Shown: positions 46,671 to 54,324 of the stretch, in pieces
Position numbering within the stretch: the stretch's first letter is position 1
How the letters are laid out: each line of letters starts with the position of its first letter
DNA from: Anaerolinea sp.
Lineage (GTDB): Bacteria > Chloroflexota > Anaerolineae > Anaerolineales > Anaerolineaceae
NCBI GenBank assembly: GCA_029975055.1
Contig: JARKPU010000067.1
Span: 124,001 to 188,000 of the forward strand
DNA: 64,000 nt
Direction: 5' to 3'
Position numbers and translations under genes: made by a program
The notes under the pieces: model-generated
What the model was told of the DNA's origin: nothing
What the model saw: the letters and a program-made list of their open reading frames with translations, nothing else
Databases searched by the model: none

Positions 46671-47312
46671 ATGCTGGAAATTCTGCTGGATCCGAATGTC
46701 GGCTATGTGCTGCTGGTTGGCGGGTTCGTGTTCGCCATCCTGGCGCTCTTCACACCGGGCACCGGCGTGCTGGAAATCGGCGCACTGTTCGCCCTGCTTC
46801 TCGCCGGGTATGCCCTAGTCAACCAGCCCATCAACGGCTGGGCGATGGTCGTGCTGCTGGTGAGCATCGTGCCGTTCGTCCTGGCGCTCCGGCGTTCGCG
46901 CGCCAGGGCAGGCCAGGCCCCGGGCGCCCGCACCGATTTGATCTTCCTGCTGGCCGCCATCGCCATGCTCATCCTCGGGTCGATCTTCGCCTTCCGCACC
47001 GCTTCCGGCGGGCCGGCGGTCAACCCCATTCTGGCGGTGGTCGTCTCGGGCGGGTCGGGCGTGCTGCTCTGGTTCATGGCCCGCAAGAGCCTGGATGCCG
47101 CCATGCGCCCGCTCAGCCATGACCAGGACCGCGTCATCGGCATGATCGGCACCGCGCGCACCGACCTGCGCCCCGAGGGCAGCGTCTATGTGGGCGGCGA
47201 GGAATGGTCGGCAGTCAGCCAGGCATACATCCCCGGCGGCGCGGCGGTCAGGGTCATCGCCCGCCGCGGGCTGGTTCTCGAAGTCGAACCAATCAAAAAG
47301 GAGGATAAGTAA
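46671..47312 (+). CDS. NfeD-like membrane protein
   Basis: A 213-residue protein with about four to five helices in residues 1-130 and a C-terminal OB-like domain (IGMIGTARTDLRPEGSVYVGGEEWSAVSQAYIPGGAAVRVIARRGLVLEVEPI), the standard NfeD C domain. NfeD proteins work with SPFH/stomatin partners in membrane organisation. The partner gene starts immediately after this one with no gap. TATAAT at 46646-46651 is a likely -10; the TTGACA at 46619 is 21 bases away, longer than usual. Confidence 0.88.
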   Translation: MLEILLDPNVGYVLLVGGFVFAILALFTPGTGVLEIGALFALLLAGYALVNQPINGWAMVVLLVSIVPFVLALRRSRARAGQAPGARTDLIFLLAAIAMLILGSIFAFRTASGGPAVNPILAVVVSGGSGVLLWFMARKSLDAAMRPLSHDQDRVIGMIGTARTDLRPEGSVYVGGEEWSAVSQAYIPGGAAVRVIARRGLVLEVEPIKKEDK

Positions 47313-48230
47313 ATGGACCTTTCTACCACCTCGGTAACCTTGTTATGTCTCGTCGGCGCAATTGTCGTCATCGTGATCATCTTCCTGATGAACGCCATCC
47401 GCGTCGTGCCCGAATACCAGCGCCTGGTGGTCTTCCGCCTCGGGCGCTGCCTGGGCGACCGGGGCCCCGGTTTGATCCTCCTCATCCCCATCATCGACCG
47501 GGCCGTGCGGGTTGACCTGCGCGAACAGGTGCGCGAGATTCCCCAGCAAACCTCGATCACCAAGGATAACGCCCCCATCGCAATCGACTTCCTGTGGTAT
47601 TACAAGGTGCTCTCGCCCACCGATTCCGTCCTGCAGGTGGGCAACTTCGAGCTGGCTGCCCAGGGCATGGCCACCACCACTCTGCGCTCGGTCATCGGCG
47701 GCATTCTCCTCGATGACGTCCTCTCCGAACGCGAGACGATTAACTCCATCCTGCGCACCCGCCTGGACGAAGTCACCGGGCGCTGGGGCGTCAAGGTGAC
47801 CAACGTGGAAATCCGCGAGATCATCCCGCCGCGCGACGTTCAGGACGCGATGAACCGGCAGATGTCGGCCGAGCGCATCCGCCGCGCCGTGGTGACCGAA
47901 TCCACCGGCACGCGCGAAGCGGCCATCAACGTGGCCGATGGCGAGCGCCAATCGGCCGTGCTGCGCGCCGAGGGCGAGAAACAGAGCGCCATCCTGCGCG
48001 CCGAGGGCGAGAAGGCCGCCCAGCTCTTGCGCGCCGAAGGCTACGCCGCGGCCCTGGAGCGCATCTTCTCGGTGGCCAACACCATCGACCAGAAGACGCT
48101 CACCCTGCAGTACTTCGAGACGCTCAAATCGATGGCGGCCAACCCGTCCACCAAGTACATCTTCCCGATGGAATTCACCAGCCTGCTGAGCGGCTTCATG
48201 CATGGGCAGGGCGAGAAGAAAGAAGGGTAA
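47313..48230 (+). CDS. SPFH/stomatin-like protein (slipin)
   Basis: A 305-residue protein: an N-terminal membrane helix (LLCLVGAIVVIVIIFLMNAI), an SPFH/band-7 domain (RVVPEYQRLVVFRLGRCLGDRGPGLILLIPIIDRAVRVDLREQV to VEIREIIPPRDVQDAM), and a C-terminal coiled coil with repeated RAEGEKQSA/RAEGEKAAQ. It forms multimeric membrane scaffolds with NfeD partners. It is directly fused in reading order to NfeD (no spacer). The stop TAA at 48228 is followed in the same frame by a GNAT domain. Confidence 0.92.
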   Translation: MDLSTTSVTLLCLVGAIVVIVIIFLMNAIRVVPEYQRLVVFRLGRCLGDRGPGLILLIPIIDRAVRVDLREQVREIPQQTSITKDNAPIAIDFLWYYKVLSPTDSVLQVGNFELAAQGMATTTLRSVIGGILLDDVLSERETINSILRTRLDEVTGRWGVKVTNVEIREIIPPRDVQDAMNRQMSAERIRRAVVTESTGTREAAINVADGERQSAVLRAEGEKQSAILRAEGEKAAQLLRAEGYAAALERIFSVANTIDQKTLTLQYFETLKSMAANPSTKYIFPMEFTSLLSGFMHGQGEKKEG

Positions 48231-48236
48231 ACGCAC

Positions 48237-48692
48237 CTGGCTGAGGCGGTCAAAGCCAACTTTCGCATCACGGGCGCCGGTCTGGGCGACCTCAACGCGC
48301 TGCGCAAGCTGGAGCAGCAATGCTTCGGCGGCGATGCCTGGCCGTTGTGGGACCTGATCGGCGTCCTGATTTTACCCGGGCTGGTGCGCCTCAAGGCTGT
48401 GGTGGGCTATGAAATGGCCGGCTTCGTCGGCGGCGACCCGCACCCCTCCGAAGGCGTGGGGTGGATCGCCACGCTGGGGGTGCTGCCCGCGTACCGCCGC
48501 CAGGGCATCGCCTCGGCGCTCCTTGAGGCCTGCGAGACGCAAATGAACCTGCCCGCCGTCCGCCTGAGCGTGCGGCGCTCCAACGAAGCCGCATTGCGGC
48601 TCTACCGCGGTCAGGGCTATCACCTGGTGGACGTCTGGCCGGGATATTACTTCGACCACGAAGACGCGCTGGTGCTGGAAAAGAAATGTTAG
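48237..48692 (+). CDS. GNAT N-acetyltransferase without a canonical start upstream of its domain
   Basis: The conserved GNAT N terminus (FRITGAGLGDLNALRKLEQQCFGG) begins near 48258. The domain continues with VVGYEMAGFVGG, the acetyl-CoA loop GVLPAYRRQGIASALLEACE and LSVRRSNEAALRLYRGQGYHLVD. The first ATG/GTG/TTG in frame is TTG 48345, which would delete the conserved N terminus. The frame is the same as that of the SPFH gene and separated only by its TAA. I set the start at CTG 48237, six bases past the stop, with AAGAAGGG upstream. Stop readthrough or a sequencing error are alternatives. Confidence 0.7.
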   Translation: MAEAVKANFRITGAGLGDLNALRKLEQQCFGGDAWPLWDLIGVLILPGLVRLKAVVGYEMAGFVGGDPHPSEGVGWIATLGVLPAYRRQGIASALLEACETQMNLPAVRLSVRRSNEAALRLYRGQGYHLVDVWPGYYFDHEDALVLEKKC

Positions 48693-48729
48693 AACAGGCA
48701 CCTGGCTGCGCTCGATGAAGCTCTAAAAG

Positions 48730-48751
48730 CGGCCTGCCGGCCGCTTTAAAT
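48730..48751 (+). terminator. terminator hairpin after the GNAT gene
   Basis: AAAGCGGCC-tgcc-GGCCGCTTT stem, with only a short U-run (TTTAAAT). Confidence 0.65.
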
Positions 48752-48765
48752 AGGACCAAAAGGCG

Positions 48766-48868
48766 TTGACTTTCACCTCGAGTCGGTATATACTGATCCC
48801 AAGATGCACTGCATGATCTCCCATATCCTCTGATCAACCCAAGGCACGCGGTTCTCGCGTGCCTTTTT
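48766..48868 (+). promoter_or_regulatory. strong promoter, short leader and terminator upstream of the SWIM gene
   Basis: -35 TTGACT (48766-48771), a 17-bp spacer and -10 TATACT (48789-48794). The predicted transcript of about 65 nt ends at a strong terminator, AAGGCACGCG-gttct-CGCGTGCCTT with T5 (48841-48868). It contains an ATG at 48804 opening a 9-codon frame (MHCMISHIL, then TGA at 48831). Either a small RNA or an attenuator leader for the SWIM gene at 48917. Confidence 0.7.
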
Positions 48869-48916
48869 GCAACTGGTCGTTCCAAACCTATTCGCGGATA
48901 GAAGGAGTAACCAACC

Positions 48917-49144
48917 ATGGACTATGGCATGATCGGCAAGATCGAAAAAGCCAAGCGCTACGCACAGGAACGAGACCGCATCCATTTCTCCGATTTCACC
49001 GTCACATTCAGCGGCGAGAACAACGCGCACACCGTGAACTACACCGGCGGCGAGTGGAAATGCGACTGCGAATTCTTTCACACGCGCGGGCGCTGCAGCC
49101 ACACCATGGCCCTTGAGATGATCCTGGAAGGGATGATTTCCTAA
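48917..49144 (+). CDS. small SWIM zinc-finger protein
   Basis: A 75-residue protein with a complete SWIM motif CxCx8CxH: Cys49, Cys51, Cys60, His62 (WKCDCEFFHTRGRCSH). SWIM fingers bind zinc and mediate DNA or protein contacts. The N-terminal half (MDYGMIGKIEKAKRYAQERDRIHFSDFTVTF) is the usual short lead-in. GAAGGAG lies upstream of the ATG. The gene is monocistronic, bounded by a leader with a terminator and a strong downstream terminator. Confidence 0.88.
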   Translation: MDYGMIGKIEKAKRYAQERDRIHFSDFTVTFSGENNAHTVNYTGGEWKCDCEFFHTRGRCSHTMALEMILEGMIS

Positions 49145-49179
49145 AACTGAATACGAAAATCGGGTTCGCCGATGAACGA

Positions 49180-49210
49180 AAATAAGGTGCGGGCCTGCCG
49201 CACCTTATTT
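49180..49210. terminator. bidirectional terminator between SWIM and LysM genes
   Basis: Perfect 13-bp stem AAATAAGGTGCGG-gcctg-CCGCACCTTATTT between convergent genes. Confidence 0.92.
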
Positions 49211-49237
49211 GTTACCCATATCAAGAACCGAGGGGAG

Positions 49238-49906
49238 CTAGGGGATCTTGAGCGTCATCCCGGCCTTCACATCGGCGGCGGAGCTCAGCCCGTTGGCCGC
49301 CAGGATGCCCTCCGGCGAAACGTCGCCGAAGTAGCAGGCGATGGAATTGACCGTATCACCGGCCTTCACGGTGTAATCGGTATGCGCGCGCAGCGAGCGG
49401 GCGCCATGCGCGGCGGAATCCCAGTTGCCGCTCGATGGGATCTTCAACACCGCGCCCACCTGCACCTGCGAATTCATGTTCAAGCCGTTGGCCGAAAGCA
49501 GGCTGCTCAGGTTGAGGTCATAGCGGCGGGCGATGCAGATCGGCCATTCGCCCTTCTGGATGGTGTACGTGCTCGGGCGCGAAAGGGTCGGGATCGGCTG
49601 AGCCTGAGACCCGCCCGTCCCCGATGTGGTTTGCCCGCCGCCGGTCTGTTGCTGCTCGACGGTAGCCGTGGGTTGCTCGGGCTGCACCTGGGGCGCCGAG
49701 GTGGCGGTGGCGATGGCCGGCTTGGCCGCGGCCGTCTGCGTGGCGATTGCATCGGCAATCGTCGTGGGCGTGACGAGGAAGCTCAGTTCGCTCGTGGCGG
49801 TGGCTGCAGGGGCGGGCGGTTTCGATGCGCGCAGCGTGCAGGCCGTGGTCAGCACCAGCGCCAAAAGAATGCCCACCATAACAACGGATTTCATCACCTT
49901 GTTCAT
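49238..49906 (-). CDS. LysM-domain lipoprotein
   Basis: A 222-residue lipoprotein: signal MNKVMKSVVMVGILLALVLTTAC with lipobox TTAC (Cys near 23), a long Ala/Thr/Gln linker, then two LysM modules (STYTIQKGEWPICIARRYDLNLSSLLSANGL and TDYTVKAGDTVNSIACYFGDVSPEGILAANGL). LysM modules bind peptidoglycan or chitin-like glycans, so it is probably a wall-bound surface protein. The start at 49906 has AAGGAG upstream; the frame extends to 49975. Confidence 0.85.
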   Translation of the reverse strand: MNKVMKSVVMVGILLALVLTTACTLRASKPPAPAATATSELSFLVTPTTIADAIATQTAAAKPAIATATSAPQVQPEQPTATVEQQQTGGGQTTSGTGGSQAQPIPTLSRPSTYTIQKGEWPICIARRYDLNLSSLLSANGLNMNSQVQVGAVLKIPSSGNWDSAAHGARSLRAHTDYTVKAGDTVNSIACYFGDVSPEGILAANGLSSAADVKAGMTLKIP

Positions 49907-49975
49907 CTTCACATTCTCCTTCGTGGTTCGCGGGCGCCTGCCAGCAGCGGGCATCGGCGGCAATTCACCCCTCAT

Positions 49976-50200
49976 TAAAGATCGACTTTGTGCTTATTTT
50001 AAGATTCCGATTCGATAGTAGCATAAGCGTTCCATTGCGTCAAGCCGAATCGAAAGCGCAAATTCACTCATTCCTGTCAAAAAGGTGCAAGAAGAGTGCC
50101 AGCTCGCCCCCCTTCACGGTGCCGGATTGCACCCCTCGCGCGTGAACAAGATCACCTGCAAGCAATGACTTTATCCACCTAGCGCGCCCAGCGGCGCATC
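49976..50200. other. intergenic region between divergent units
   Basis: No gene, and no feature I can support, in this part of the 530-base gap between the LysM and SHOCT-like genes. The right part of the gap holds a structured RNA candidate (50204-50310) and the promoter region of the next gene. Confidence 0.4.
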
Positions 50201-50203
50201 CGG

Positions 50204-50310
50204 TATGATTAAGACTGGAGACGGACGCAAACACCTCCGTTTTTACAAACCCTGTCTCCTCCTTTGGCGAAGGCCTCCGCTGAGTTTTACACCGCCCTCA
50301 GCGGAGGCTT
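50204..50310 (+). ncRNA. candidate structured small RNA sharing TCTCCTCCTTT
   Basis: TATGAT (50204-50209) could be a -10, though no -35 is evident. The following RNA can pair GGAGAC (50217-50222) with GTCTCC (50254-50259), carries TCTCCTCCTTT at 50255-50265, and ends with a 12-bp hairpin (GCCTCCGCTGAG with CTCAGCGGAGGC, 50273-50308) followed by TTGCTTTAAT. The 11-nt motif is identical to that in the candidate at 2945-3048, also just before a terminal hairpin. Confidence 0.45.
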
Positions 50311-50438
50311 GCTTTAATCTCCTCTCGCGTCATGAAAATCGACCGCGCACAATTCCACGGAGGGGGCCGCGCGTGAAAGAAACACCCGGTCTATAAATTT
50401 TGTATTCGTTGTACAATAATCCCTGGAGGGTTTGTGCG

Positions 50439-51092
50439 ATGTCATCCAATTGGCGTGAGATACTGGAAAAGGTCGAGCGCGGCGAGTTGACCGCCGAACA
50501 GGGCGCGGCCTTGATGAGCGGCGCGCCGCCACCCGCCGAGCCGCTTCAGCCTGCCCCCGAAGCCGCCGGGGCCCCGCCGCCCCCTGCCGCCGCTGAAGCC
50601 TCTGCCGGTGAGGCGGCCCCGCGAGCCGAACCCGACCCCGAGCTGGACGCCCGCCTGGAATACTGGAAACGCTGGTGGCTGATCCCCCTCTGGGTGGGGC
50701 TGGGCGTGTTCATCGCCGGGGCGGGGCTGATCGCCTGGGGCTACGTTGGCCAGCGCACTTTCTGGTTTGTGTGCGGGTTCTTCCCGCTGCTCCTGGGGCT
50801 GCTGGGCATCTTCGTCTCCTGGTGGAGCCAGACGGCCCGCTGGGTGCACGTCCGCGTCCGCGAGGGGCAGGGCGGCGCCACCAACCGCGTCACCATCAGC
50901 CTGCCGGTGCCCATCAAGCTGGTGGGCTGGGCATTGCACATTTTCGGCGACCGCATCCCCGGCTTGAGCGAGCAGAAAGCCGTGCGCGAGTCGCTCCCCA
51001 GCCTGTTCAAAGAACTGGAGCAGAACCGCGACCCGATCGCCGTGGAAGTGAACGAGAAGAACGGCACCGAGGTGCGCATTTACATCACCTGA
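50439..51092 (+). CDS. two-TM protein with SHOCT-like N-terminal helix
   Basis: A 217-residue protein. The first 25 residues (SSNWREILEKVERGELTAEQGAALM) form the short helical hairpin typical of SHOCT-like domains. A Pro/Ala/Glu linker follows, then two membrane helices (LIPLWVGLGVFIAGAGLIAWGYV, FWFVCGFFPLLLGLLGIFVSWW) and a soluble C-terminal domain. GGAGGG (50425-50430) is eight bases before the ATG. Function unknown; SHOCT-like modules often mediate oligomerisation. Confidence 0.72.
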   Translation: MSSNWREILEKVERGELTAEQGAALMSGAPPPAEPLQPAPEAAGAPPPPAAAEASAGEAAPRAEPDPELDARLEYWKRWWLIPLWVGLGVFIAGAGLIAWGYVGQRTFWFVCGFFPLLLGLLGIFVSWWSQTARWVHVRVREGQGGATNRVTISLPVPIKLVGWALHIFGDRIPGLSEQKAVRESLPSLFKELEQNRDPIAVEVNEKNGTEVRIYIT

Positions 51093-51201
51093 AGCCCGGT
51101 GGATCGCGGGCATTCCCTTGAAGATTGCGCAGGAAGCCTCCGTAATATTCGGAAGAAGGAATCGCTCTCGCCCGCCGAAACGCCCCTGGGGGGAACCGCC
51201 T

Positions 51202-51870
51202 ATGCAAAAACGCTCGATCATCCGCGCCGTCATCGGAGCAGCCGTCATCGCCCTGGGCCTGGCGGCCTGCGGCGAGCCGCCCACGCCCACGGTGGACCCG
51301 CTGGTCTTCACGCAGACGGCTGCCGCCGAACAGGCCACCGCCGCTGCCGCCGAGGTGATTCGCCTGACGGCCGAAGCCAAGCTCAACCAGCAGCCCACCC
51401 CTACCGAAACGCCCTCGCCCCAACCAACCCGCACGCCGCGCCCCACCGAGACGCCCACGCAGCGCGTGGTGCTCACCTCCACGCGCACGGCCACCCCGCC
51501 GCCCCCGCCCACCGCCACCTACACCTTCTCGCCCTACCAGTGCCGCCTCATCGAGCAAACCCCCAAAGACGGCACGACGGTGGACATCGAAGCCACCGTC
51601 AACGTGCGCTGGACGGTGCGCAACATCGGCTCCACCACCTGGGATTCGAAAGCCATCGACTTCCTTCAGATGGGCGGCGATAAAGTGGCCGAGGAATCGC
51701 GCATCGACCTGCCCAAAGACGTGCCTCCCGGCGAGGATGTGGAACTGCGCGTGGTGCTCAAAACCACCGACCGCACCGGCCTCTACCGCACCGATTGGCG
51801 GCTGGTCTTTGTGGAGGGCGGGTTCACCTTCTGCCCGCTGTACGTGGATATCTGGGCAAAAGACCAATAG
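51202..51870 (+). CDS. lipoprotein with NBR1-Ig-like domain
   Basis: A 222-residue lipoprotein: signal MQKRSIIRAVIGAAVIALGLAAC with lipobox LAAC, an Ala/Thr/Pro linker rich in TPT repeats, and a C-terminal Ig-like domain with VNVRWTVRNIGSTTWDSKAIDFLQMGG and the second-sheet GLYRTDWRLVFVEGG. The W.VRN.G..TW pattern is the bacterial form of the NBR1 four-Trp (FW) domain, common in Chloroflexota surface proteins. It follows the SHOCT-like gene by 109 bases, perhaps in one unit, and is followed by a terminator. Confidence 0.82.
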   Translation: MQKRSIIRAVIGAAVIALGLAACGEPPTPTVDPLVFTQTAAAEQATAAAAEVIRLTAEAKLNQQPTPTETPSPQPTRTPRPTETPTQRVVLTSTRTATPPPPPTATYTFSPYQCRLIEQTPKDGTTVDIEATVNVRWTVRNIGSTTWDSKAIDFLQMGGDKVAEESRIDLPKDVPPGEDVELRVVLKTTDRTGLYRTDWRLVFVEGGFTFCPLYVDIWAKDQ

Positions 51871-51912
51871 ACGATCGGTATTTTCCCTCCACCCGCGGTG
51901 ATCTTCCATGCT

Positions 51913-51938
51913 AAAGAGCACCGATAGTGCCTCTTTTT
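51913..51938 (+). terminator. intrinsic terminator of the NBR1-Ig lipoprotein gene
   Basis: AAAGA-GCAC-cgata-GTGC-c-TCTTT stem with a one-base bulge, followed by TT. Confidence 0.75.
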
Positions 51939-52018
51939 CTGTGACTGCTCACCCATCCCCCCTTTGTCCTCTCTTCCCGGCAGGATGTGATGAAGGAACC
52001 TGAGTTGTTCCTGTTCTA

Positions 52019-52048
52019 GAGATATGTGGGGTGAACCCCACATATCTC
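52019..52048. repeat. palindromic element d
   Basis: Perfect 14-bp palindrome GAGATATGTGGGGT-ga-ACCCCACATATCTC followed by AAAAATCC, in the gap between the lipoprotein and hydrolase genes. It resembles element e in its GTGGGG/CCCCAC core and A-rich right flank. Confidence 0.85.
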
Positions 52049-52154
52049 AAAAATCCGCCTGATCGGAGAACCGGCCTTGATCGCAGGGGCGGGCCGGCAT
52101 GCAAGCTGAAAATGCGAGTACAATACAGGCATATTTCCAAGATCGAGCCGGTCC

Positions 52155-52907
52155 ATGCCATTTTTCACCCACAATCATAAAAAGCTTTTCTATCGCGAGC
52201 AGGGCAGCGGTGAGCTGCTCCTTATTTTGCACGGCAACACGGCTTCGTCTGCGATGCACGCGGGCGAGCTGGAGTACTTCGGCCGGCGCTATCACGCCGT
52301 GGCGCTGGATTTTGCCGGCACGGGGCAATCGGAACGCGTTGCCGCCTGGCCCACCGACTGGTGGCAGCAAGGCGCGCGAGACGCCCTGGCCCTCGTCCGG
52401 CACCTCGGCGAGAGCCGCGCCATCTTCATGGGCACCAGCGGTGGGGCGATCGCTGCCGTGTGGGCCGCCATCTACGCGCCCCAAAGCGTGCGCGCGGTCA
52501 TCGCCGACAGCTTCGTCGAGCGCATCGCCCTGGAGCGAGTCCGCGCCACCCTTGCCGAGCGCGCCCAGCGCACCCCGGGCCAGGTGCGCTTCTGGAGCGA
52601 CGCGCACGGCGCGGACTGGGAGCAGGTCGTCGAAGCCGACACAGCCATGTACCGGGCCTTCGCCGAGAGCGGCGGCGATTGGTTCGGCGGGCGCCTGCCC
52701 GAAGTGGCCTGCCCGCTGCTCATCACCGCCAGCATGACAGACAGCCTCCTGCCCGACGCGCCCGCCCAGGCCATCCAGATGGCCGCCCAGGTGCCGGGCA
52801 GCCAGGCATTCATCTTCCACGGCGGCGGCCACCCCTTGATGTGGTCGGCCCCGCAGCCCTTCCGCGCGGCGGCAGACGCCTTTCTCTCTCAGGTGGCCAG
52901 GCAATGA
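52155..52907 (+). CDS. alpha/beta hydrolase
   Basis: A 250-residue alpha/beta hydrolase with oxyanion HGNTASS, nucleophile elbow GTSGG (Ser95), an acid in the ASMTDSLLPD turn and His226 (HGGGHPLMW). The substrate is unknown; it could be an esterase, or a C-C or epoxide hydrolase. Its stop overlaps the start of the next gene by ATGA, so it is translationally coupled to the radical SAM gene. That coupling suggests a shared pathway, possibly around tetrapyrrole or a lipid, but I cannot name it. Confidence 0.85.
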   Translation: MPFFTHNHKKLFYREQGSGELLLILHGNTASSAMHAGELEYFGRRYHAVALDFAGTGQSERVAAWPTDWWQQGARDALALVRHLGESRAIFMGTSGGAIAAVWAAIYAPQSVRAVIADSFVERIALERVRATLAERAQRTPGQVRFWSDAHGADWEQVVEADTAMYRAFAESGGDWFGGRLPEVACPLLITASMTDSLLPDAPAQAIQMAAQVPGSQAFIFHGGGHPLMWSAPQPFRAAADAFLSQVARQ

Positions 52908-54208
52908 TCATCGACAGCATCTTTTCCACCTCTTTCCGCGTGGCGGCCCAGGTGCTGCTCAACCTCCAGCCCGCCCGGGGCGTGGCGCTGCCCGCCCCGC
53001 GCCAAGGCCGTTCCTACATGCTCTATTCGCACGTGCCCTTCTGCGAAAGCCTGTGCCCCTATTGCTCCTTCAACCGTTTCATCTACAACGAAAAATCCGG
53101 CCGTTCTTACTTTGCCAGCCTGCGCGACGAGATGCGCATGGTGGCAGCGAAAGGCTATGACTTCGCCTCGCTCTACATCGGCGGGGGCACGCCCACCGTC
53201 ATGCTCGACGAGCTTTGCCAGACGATCGACCTGGCGCGCGAGCTGTTTCACATCCGCGAGGTATCCTGCGAAACCAACCCCAACCACCTCGATGACCGCC
53301 TCGTCGAAGCGCTATCCGGGCGTGTCCAGCGCCTGAGCGTGGGCGTGCAGAGCTTCGACGACGGCCTGCTCAAGCAGATCAACCGCTACGACCGTTTCGG
53401 CTCCGGCGCCGAGACGCTCCAGCGCATCCACCAGGTGGCCGGCAAATTCGATTCGCTCAACGTGGATATGATCTTCAACTTCCCCGGCCAAAGCGAAGCC
53501 GCCCTGCGCCGCGATATCGAGCTGGTCGTTGCCTCCGGCGCCAATCAGACCACCTTCTACCCGCTGATGACCTCGCCCTCCGTGCGGCGCTCGCTCAGCG
53601 CCACCGTCGGCCAGGTGGAGTACAGCCGCGAGGCCGCCTTCTACGAGCTGATCGTGCAGGAGCTCAGCCGCGAGTTCGAGCTTTCCACTGCCTGGACCTT
53701 CTCGCGCAAGGGCGGCGGGCTGATCGACGAATACATCGTCGAGAGCGAGGAATACGTCGGCGTCGGCTCCGGCTCCTTCAGCTACCTCAACGGCTCGCTC
53801 TACGTCAACACCTTCTCGCTGGATGACTACCGCCAGGCCGTCGGCGCGCGCAAAGCCCCCATCGCCGGCAAGCGCCGCTTCTTCAAGCTGGACCAGATGC
53901 GCTACCATTTTATGATGGGCCTGTTCGGTCTGCGCCTCGATAAGGCCGCCTGGAAGGCGCGCTTTGGGCGCAGCGTGGAGCGCTCGCTGCCCATCGAGAT
54001 GGCCTTCTTCCAGGCCAGCGGCGCCTTCGCCGAAAACAACGCGGAATACATCACCCTCACCCCGCATGGGCGCTACATGCTGGTGGTGATGATGCGCGAA
54101 TTCTTCGCAGGCATCAACCGCATCCGCGACCAGGCCCGCCAGGCCGCCCTGGAAGCCGAAGACGGCAAAAAGGGCGATGTGCGCCCTTATTCTCCGGCAA
54201 AAGCCTGA
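52904..54208 (+). CDS. radical SAM protein, HemN/HemW-like
   Basis: A 434-residue radical SAM enzyme of the coproporphyrinogen-dehydrogenase-like group. The cluster site is CESLCPYC (Cys47, Cys51, Cys54) in VPFCESLCPYCSF. It is followed by LYIGGGTPTVM, ETNPNHL, RLSVGVQSFDDGLL and VDMIFNFPGQSEA, all HemN/HemW hallmarks. The usual fourth CF of HemW is CSF here. It may be a haem chaperone or a dedicated radical SAM enzyme, and the C-terminal domain is atypical. Start ATG 52904 overlaps the upstream stop; the frame back to 52361 is a shadow. Confidence 0.85.
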   Translation: MIIDSIFSTSFRVAAQVLLNLQPARGVALPAPRQGRSYMLYSHVPFCESLCPYCSFNRFIYNEKSGRSYFASLRDEMRMVAAKGYDFASLYIGGGTPTVMLDELCQTIDLARELFHIREVSCETNPNHLDDRLVEALSGRVQRLSVGVQSFDDGLLKQINRYDRFGSGAETLQRIHQVAGKFDSLNVDMIFNFPGQSEAALRRDIELVVASGANQTTFYPLMTSPSVRRSLSATVGQVEYSREAAFYELIVQELSREFELSTAWTFSRKGGGLIDEYIVESEEYVGVGSGSFSYLNGSLYVNTFSLDDYRQAVGARKAPIAGKRRFFKLDQMRYHFMMGLFGLRLDKAAWKARFGRSVERSLPIEMAFFQASGAFAENNAEYITLTPHGRYMLVVMMREFFAGINRIRDQARQAALEAEDGKKGDVRPYSPAKA

Positions 54209-54324
54209 GGAGCCTGCCTCCCTTTACCCGTAGATAGCGATCGCGTGCATCTTTTTCTGATGCGGGGCAGTCCGCCCGGCCCGCGCGCTTTTCGGCGGAT
54301 CACCCTTGCGGACAGGGACAAACC

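Noticed and set aside
52361..52903. Extension of the radical SAM gene into the hydrolase gene
   Set aside because: The translation is Arg/Pro-rich and overlaps a clear alpha/beta hydrolase. The ATGA overlap at 52904 is the natural start.
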